From the NCBI GenBank assembly GCA_900128585.1, contig LT642712.1, forward strand, positions 1-12,066: a stretch of DNA of 12,066 nt. Direction: 5' to 3'. The position numbers and the translations under genes were made by a program. The notes under the pieces are model-generated. The model did no database searches and was not told where the DNA came from. It worked only from the letters and a program-made list of their open reading frames with translations. How positions within the stretch are numbered: the first letter of the stretch is position 1; each line of letters opens with the position of its first letter. Positions 1-5,800 of the stretch are shown in pieces. Source of the DNA: Stramenopiles sp. TOSAG23-3 (Eukaryota > Sar).

Positions 1-2112
1 CGGGAGGCCGGGAACCTGCTCCACACGGTCAACGAGCTGCACGAGTACTTTGCCGACTACAACCGCGTCCCGAAGATCGCGGAGCTGCGGGCAAGCGTGG
101 ACGAGACGAAGAATGCGCTCACGGACCGGGTCCTGGAGGACTTCAAGTACATCCGCGTCCTTGCCAGCGACGACCGCCCGGGTGACGAGGACGAGGAGGA
201 CCGCCCGCACAGCCCGGTCCCCGGGCTGCACAGCATCACCCAGCTCAGCGACGCCTGCGTCGTCGTGGACGCCCTCGCCCCGGAAATAAAGGAAAAAATC
301 ATCCAGCAGTTCTGCGACATTCAGCTGAACGTGTACGACGCCATTTTTCGAGAAGGCGGGGGCGAGGACAGCCTGGACACCATCGAGCGCCGGTACTCGT
401 GGTGGAACCGCATGGTGCGGAACTACCAGGAGAAGTATGGCGACGTTTTTCCCAGGAACTGGAGGGTCCACCACCGGATGGCCGTGGACTTTTCGAACCG
501 CACCAAGGTCATGATCATCAACATTTTGACCCGGATCGACCCGCCCGAGAGCGCCGACGTCACCATGCTCTGCAAGGGGCTGACAAAGACGCTGGCGTTC
601 GAGCGCGACGCGGCGGCGACCTTCGAGGTCGACGCCGCCCGGCGCGCGGTCATGGGGGCGTACAACGTCAGCGACGTCTCCGAGATGGTGATGGACGACG
701 AAGGGAACATGGTCGACCCGAACTCCTCCGCCGGGATCAAGCTCAAGTACAAGCGGTTGGACGAGCAGGCGGAGCGGGAGAAGCACGTGGCCACCATGGA
801 GAGGGAGGAGGCCGAGAGGGCGGCGGCGGGGGAGGACAAGGACTCGCTCCCCACCTTCCGCGGGCTGATTTCGCAGTGCTTCGACGCCTACATGATCGCG
901 TACGTCAAGCAAGAACGGAAGAACATGGACAACATGCTGGCCGCGGTCGTGAAGGAGGAGGGGCGGCCCGGCGAGGCCGTCCTCAGCAGCTCCGTGAACC
1001 TTTTCGGGTACATCAAGCAGAGCGTAAAGCGGTGCTCCGGGTACTCCACCGGGCAGACCATGTACCAGGTCCAGAAAGAGTACCAGGAAGTGCTGTCCCA
1101 GTACTCGAACGTTATGATAGGAAAACTGCCGAAGCCCCACAGCGGGAGCGGCACGGGGGCGTCGTACCGGTTCGGGGACGGGAACGCGGTGCTGACGATG
1201 GCCTGCCTGGTCATCAACACCGCCGAGTACTGCTCCGAGACCGTCCCCCAGCTGGGCGACATGGTGCGCGAAAAGATCGACGATGCCTTTGCGGAGCACG
1301 TGAACTTTGACGCGGTCGAAGATTGCTACTACGATGCGATCAACGTCGCCGTCCGCGTCCTGTCCACCGGCCTAGAAGCCCGATTGATGACCCATTTGAA
1401 CAGCATGGCAAAGATGCCATGGGAGAGCTGGTCGGACGTCGGCGACCAGTCCCCGTACGTCGCGAGCATCCACCAGGTGTGCGTGGACGTCATCCCCCAG
1501 TTGAGGAGGCTCCTGTCCGAGACGTACTTTCGCAGCTTCTGCGACTCGTTCATCACCACCTTTCTCCCAAATTTTACAAAGAGCTTGTTCAAGTGCCACC
1601 GCGTCAGCGAGCTGGGGGCCCAGCAGCTGCTGCTGGACGCCCAGAGCATGAAGGCCATCATGATGGAGCTGAGGACGCTGGGGGTGGATGAGGACGATGG
1701 GCAGGCCGCCGCCGCCACGGGGCTGTCCAAGCGAACGGACGCGTACTCTAAAGTAGTAATGAAAGAAATGGGCAAAGCGGAGGGCATTTTGAAGTTAGTG
1801 GGCACCCCAACGTTTCGGCTTGCGGAGAGCATCTCGCTCCTCTTCCCCGGGGCAACGGACCAAGACCTCAAAGGAATAATGGAGTTGAAGGGAATAAAAA
1901 AGTCGGAACACCAGGGCATCATAGACCAGTACACCTCGGGGGAGGATTACGTCCCGCCGGCCCCAACGGCCACGCCCGCAAGCGGCCCCGCTGGGGGTGA
2001 CGGGAAAAAGAAGAAGAGCGATTTTTGGAGTTTTGTTTCCGATACGAAGAAAGACATGGACCGACACGTTGAGAAGGCGAAAAAGGTTGCCGCCGCTGCG
2101 ATGAAGAGTTAA
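1..2112 (+). CDS. VPS53: VPS53, GARP/EARP tethering complex subunit (5' partial)
   Basis: VPS53 is the subunit shared by the GARP complex (endosome-to-trans-Golgi retrograde tethering, with VPS51, VPS52 and VPS54) and the EARP complex (endocytic recycling). The frame is open at base 1 and ends with TAA at 2110-2112, giving 703 visible residues; the N-terminal part, perhaps 100-150 residues, lies outside. Family blocks seen, in window numbering: LHEYFADYNRVPKIAELR (about 13-30), LSDACVVVDAL (about 82-92), TIERRYSWW (about 127-135), the block ending in KTLAFERD, then after a charged coiled stretch ISQCFDAYMIAYVKQE, and LFGYIKQSVKRCSGYSTGQ. The C-terminal half is helical, like CATCHR-family tethers. 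An acidic insertion (about 57-68) and a Lys/Ala-rich tail (KKKKSDFWSF and after) look lineage-specific. Nineteen of the first 20 codons end in G or C, unlike the downstream genes. Recognition is by remembered family motifs; no intron is needed to keep the frame. Confidence 0.94.
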   Translation, partial: REAGNLLHTVNELHEYFADYNRVPKIAELRASVDETKNALTDRVLEDFKYIRVLASDDRPGDEDEEDRPHSPVPGLHSITQLSDACVVVDALAPEIKEKIIQQFCDIQLNVYDAIFREGGGEDSLDTIERRYSWWNRMVRNYQEKYGDVFPRNWRVHHRMAVDFSNRTKVMIINILTRIDPPESADVTMLCKGLTKTLAFERDAAATFEVDAARRAVMGAYNVSDVSEMVMDDEGNMVDPNSSAGIKLKYKRLDEQAEREKHVATMEREEAERAAAGEDKDSLPTFRGLISQCFDAYMIAYVKQERKNMDNMLAAVVKEEGRPGEAVLSSSVNLFGYIKQSVKRCSGYSTGQTMYQVQKEYQEVLSQYSNVMIGKLPKPHSGSGTGASYRFGDGNAVLTMACLVINTAEYCSETVPQLGDMVREKIDDAFAEHVNFDAVEDCYYDAINVAVRVLSTGLEARLMTHLNSMAKMPWESWSDVGDQSPYVASIHQVCVDVIPQLRRLLSETYFRSFCDSFITTFLPNFTKSLFKCHRVSELGAQQLLLDAQSMKAIMMELRTLGVDEDDGQAAAATGLSKRTDAYSKVVMKEMGKAEGILKLVGTPTFRLAESISLLFPGATDQDLKGIMELKGIKKSEHQGIIDQYTSGEDYVPPAPTATPASGPAGGDGKKKKSDFWSFVSDTKKDMDRHVEKAKKVAAAAMKS

Positions 2113-2353
2113 CATTTTACTAAAAAAATTGCAACAATACCATTTTAAATAGGTATAATTATATGTAATCTAAATAGTATATATAATTACAAACCCAAAA
2201 TGTTCATTTCTTTTCTTTTTTTCTGGTTCTAAATATTTAATAGCTAAATAGTAGGTGTTAAATTATGGTCATCGACGTTATTAATTAAAACCTATGCTAT
2301 GCAATGTTATGTTTATACATTTTAAAAAAGAGAGACTCCTTCTTTGATCATCG

Positions 2354-2434
2354 CTTTCTTCTTTCTTCTTCTTTCTTTCTTTCTTCTTCTTCTTCTTCTT
2401 CTTCTTCTTTCTTCTTTCTTCTTTTTCCTCCTCC
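2354..2434 (+). repeat. 81-nt homopyrimidine tract, TTC/TTTC microsatellite
   Basis: Every base from 2354 to 2434 is C or T. It is built from TTC and TTTC units, with a pure (TTC) core at about 2383-2408 and TCC-rich variants at the end. The complementary strand is a GAA/GAAA homopurine run. Such tracts are length-unstable and can form triplex (H-DNA) structures. It lies between the VPS53 3' end and the downstream promoter. Small open frames through it encode only Phe/Ser/Leu runs and are not treated as genes. Confidence 0.95.
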
Positions 2435-2516
2435 GCTTTGTCATTTTGTAATCTCTCCAATTCAGCCTATACTATCACTATGTTATATTATTAAAGAACA
2501 CAGATGACAAAAAAAA

Positions 2517-2542
2517 AGAAGAAGAAAATTCCTTCTTCTTCT
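2517..2542. repeat. Inverted repeat of GAA and TTC units
   Basis: A 10-bp left arm (AGAAGAAGAA, 2517-2526) and its exact complement (TTCTTCTTCT, 2533-2542) flank a 6-base loop (AATTCC). It follows an A-run starting at about 2509. The arms share the unit of the pyrimidine tract about 85 bases upstream, so it may be a microsatellite by-product. No U-run follows, and this is a eukaryote, so it is not called a terminator. Confidence 0.7.
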
Positions 2543-2679
2543 AAGAACAAACGACAACAACATACCAATACATTATTAACGGAAGAGAAAGAAAGGTCTT
2601 CCAACCGTCTCCGTAGTACAATCAATACAAGAGAAGAACGTGAATGATTCCCAACGATCTCGAATGAACTTTGTAAAAT

Positions 2680-2788
2680 GTAAGTTTTCATGAAGACCCC
2701 CCCCCATGCATGTCAAGGATACAAAAGACTTAAAAACTTCACCAACGGTCCCGGTCTCTCTCTTCTTTTAAAATCACAACACACACAG
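2680..2788 (+). other. Candidate 5'-UTR intron upstream of the TULIP-PqiA gene
   Basis: A donor-like GTAAGT lies at 2680-2685. An acceptor-like AG at 2787-2788 is preceded, some 20-40 bases upstream, by a pyrimidine-rich stretch (GGTCTCTCTCTTCTTTT). The 109-base interval ends 11 bases before the ATG at 2800. Removing it would delete several upstream ATGs, including those at 2690 and 2706. This is a motif-level reading only; an unspliced leader is equally possible. Confidence 0.3.
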
Positions 2789-2799
2789 CGTTCCACGAC

Positions 2800-2853
2800 A
2801 TGAGGCTTTTCGCCGCCCTCTTGTTGTTGTCACTCGGAACAACCGTTGCTGCA
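2800..2853 (+). other. Signal peptide of the TULIP-PqiA protein
   Basis: Residues 1-18 have Arg2, a hydrophobic core (LFAALLLLSLG) and a small-residue cleavage region (TTVAA). N-glycosylation sequons follow at once (NAS, NAT), as expected for a lumenal or extracellular N-terminus. The exact cleavage site is a guess. Confidence 0.85.
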
Positions 2854-5800
2854 GTCAACGCGTCAAACGCCACGGTAGAACTCTATTACCTGTCTCACGT
2901 TGCAGTCATTGGCGTCCGTTCAAACACATCGGTAGATCCCGTTAATGGAACCGTCACAACAGTCTCACCCTCGACAAACAACACAATTGATGATCCAGAT
3001 GTAGCATCGTTTGTCAACACAACAGAGTACGAGAGAGCAAGAAATACGACGTACAAATTTTTGCAGTGTAGCTACGGGAACGTTGTCGAGGGTTCCGAGT
3101 CGGCCTGCCACAATTCCATCGTTTTAGAATCGGAAACGAAACGACAGGCAGTCAACACGCTAGAAAGGGTGGTGATGAAAGTGACGCAGGCCATGTATCT
3201 GGGAAACGGTACCGGCCGCCGCCGCCTTATCACCAGAAGAGACCTCGGGGGAAGCGACTGGGACGAACTGAACGCGGTGTTCAGAGGCGTTGTAATGAAA
3301 ATTCCAGACCAATCCATGGAAAAAAGTATATGGCCGTCCACGTTAAAGGTGTTTATAAAGACCATACGCTGCGGTCAAATCGGTATTGGTAACATCGACA
3401 TCCAGTCTACTGCGTCTTCAAACAATGCCGTAAACGCCAATGTGAAGCTGCAAAGCCTCGACATCCTGTGTTCTGCTGAGTACACTTATAAATACGGGTG
3501 GTTCGGCGGTAGCGGCCGAGTCAGTGCCGGCGGAACCGAGCAGTCCATCGACACAACGATCACACTCAACGAGGACGGAACCGCTTCCATCAACTCATGC
3601 TCCTCCAACGTCGACCTATCACAGCTCTCTTTCAGCGGCGGCATCGTAAGCAAAATAGCAGACACCTTCAAAGGCATGTTTCGTTCCAAACTGGAATCGA
3701 CACTCGGAACGACCATTTGCGACGAGCTAGGCCCGTTAGGCAGCACGTTTATCACTAGCCTGGCGAAAACGGTAAGGAACGAGACGCACCCGTATGTTCC
3801 TGTTGCTAACGGCGGCTCGTACGTCGATGTGTCGGAAGGCCCAATGTTGAAAGAAAATACATTGGCCAAAGAAGTCAAAGCAGCACTCATTAGTTGGAAG
3901 AGTGCGTTGATCAGTCCAAACAGCACCGACCCCCTTGCGTTGCTTGTGCCGCAAGCGTTTTCGGCAGTCAACGAATACTTCAGCAACAAAGAAACCGGCA
4001 TCAATCACTTTCTGAGAAAATACGTGCTAGAAGATGACGGCACACTTGTTTTAGATTTTACCACCACGGAATCGGAAAGGGGTTTCATTATGTACGATGG
4101 GGTAGACCCGTTGACCTCGACGTCGTTAGGAATGTCCCGTGTTGTTGTCACGGGGTTGGACCAGTTTCAGACGTTTCGTCCACTGGTCGTACTCGGCGAC
4201 CAAACGCTGGGGCACGAATTGCGGATGGAAGGCAGAGTTACCGCATCCGCCTCATTGTCGTTAACCATCGGGCCCTCAACGGCACCGGGATCCATGATAG
4301 ATGAACACAACGGCAACACCGTTCGAGAGAATCCTCAATTGTCTTTGTCCATATCTGACCTGTACCTCGACGCAGCGACGTTCGTTGGCGTCTCGAAAGA
4401 GAAAGCGCTGTCCGTGAAGGTAGGGTCCATACAGCAAGCAGCGTTGCCCTGTCTGAGCAGCACGTTTCACGAGATGGAGGTGAGAAAGTTTATATCGACC
4501 ATCCGTGACATCGAAGAGCCCTTATTTTCCGGTTTCATATCCGTCGGCATCGATCGTTTGTTTAGCCAAGCGTTGCACCTGGTGTACTTGAAGTTTGAAG
4601 ATCGCATGAAACTTGCGATGCCGAACTACTTAACCACGGCAGGGAGCGAGATGATGAATGAATTAATCGACGACTACGTGGCTAGTCACAACCAGACGCA
4701 TGAGAAAACATGCCCTGCCCCGGCCCTTCCTTACAAAAGCGGAGAGTACATAAACTTTCGGACCAACGATTTGTGGAACCAGTTTCAATCCGCGGCGCTT
4801 GGACCGTTTGTAGAAAACAATGCATCGATGCTCAACAAGCTGATCAGCGACATGACGGACGCTGGGTCCGTGCACAACTTACTGGGCGAAAATTTAACAG
4901 AAAAAAATATAACCAGAGTTCAAACGGGGAGCGGATTTTTGGGAGACTTGGAACTCCAGGCCGGGAACATTGGGATTCATGGTTTGAATACAATCCATGG
5001 CATTGAGATGTTGACCGCGAAGTCGCAACACCACGGAACGAATTTTGCGGGTGTCGATAGTTGGTTGCCGGTCGAGCACAACATGTCGAAACACTTACTG
5101 TCGACGGCCATGTCCGTGGGCACGAACGACCGCCCCTTGGAAGGCTCCATCGACGTGTACTTTGCCGCAGACGGCGCCAAGGGGAACGGGTACTCGCCAA
5201 TTTTGAACGATTTCACGTTCAGCGTGGGAATTAGCGAATTGCAGGTATTGATACAAATGCTAATTAAGCTCGACTTGGGGAACCTTAAGCACTTGCAGCT
5301 GCGCCATGTCGTTCATTTGGACTGTTGGGTGTCCGCAATCGGGGAATTAGGGTTTCACCAAGCGCACGCTAAATTTTTTGGTTCTTTGTTTGCCAGCATC
5401 AAGTGCCGCACGTGCACCTCTCCCGGATTTCGCGAACTGGAGAAGACCTTGTCCACGGAGCAGGCGACAAAAGATCTTACGGAAATCGCCAACCGAGTAT
5501 TCGATTTTGTGGGGAAAATGGTGGAGAGCAACAATGTCAAGACAGAAATAAACAAGTGGATCTCCGATGCCACGACTCGATGCGCAATTGAAGCCGATGG
5601 GTACTTCCCAGACGGCTCGTACCAAGATACGGAGAAAATAAAGTTAGGCGCAGAAGGGGTACCGCCCGTGGTGGTGGTACAGAAAGACAGCGACGCCACG
5701 TTGGATTACATGTTGTTCGCAATCGTGGGTGCACTAGTCGGGGGAATGCTAATGTGTTGCCGTTTCTACGGCAAGGAAAGACGGTGGCAACGAGATTTAC

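Larger units (their letters stand above)
2113..2799. other. AT-rich intergenic region between VPS53 and the TULIP-PqiA gene
   Basis: This 687-base spacer is strongly AT-rich compared with VPS53. It should hold the 3' UTR of VPS53 and the promoter and 5' UTR of the next gene. A TGTAA at 2164-2168, about 50 bases after the VPS53 stop, could be a poly(A) signal of the kind used in green algae, but in AT-rich DNA it may be chance. The pyrimidine tract, inverted repeat and candidate intron are listed separately. A run of nine C residues lies at 2697-2705, followed by the palindrome ATGCAT. I see no tRNA, rRNA or convincing coding sequence. Confidence 0.8.

Noticed and set aside
399-1310. Long open frame (303 codons) overlapping VPS53 in another frame, plus several antisense frames at 423-1262 and 1329-1934
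   Set aside because: They are by-products of the strong G/C third-position bias of VPS53. Their translations are Arg/Gly/Ala- or Ser-rich and low in complexity, while the VPS53 frame carries family motifs throughout.
2304-2507. Small plus-strand frame through the pyrimidine tract
   Set aside because: It encodes mostly Ser, Phe and Leu runs from a microsatellite. No plausible gene.
2517-2542. Hairpin as a bacterial-type terminator
   Set aside because: The gene content is eukaryotic, and no T-run follows the right arm.
2697-2712. C9 run followed by ATGCATG as a regulatory element
   Set aside because: Homopolymer runs are common and error-prone. A single palindrome without context does not support a named site.
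4844-5216. Antisense frames inside the TULIP-PqiA gene
   Set aside because: No recognisable domain, and they overlap a well-supported coding frame.
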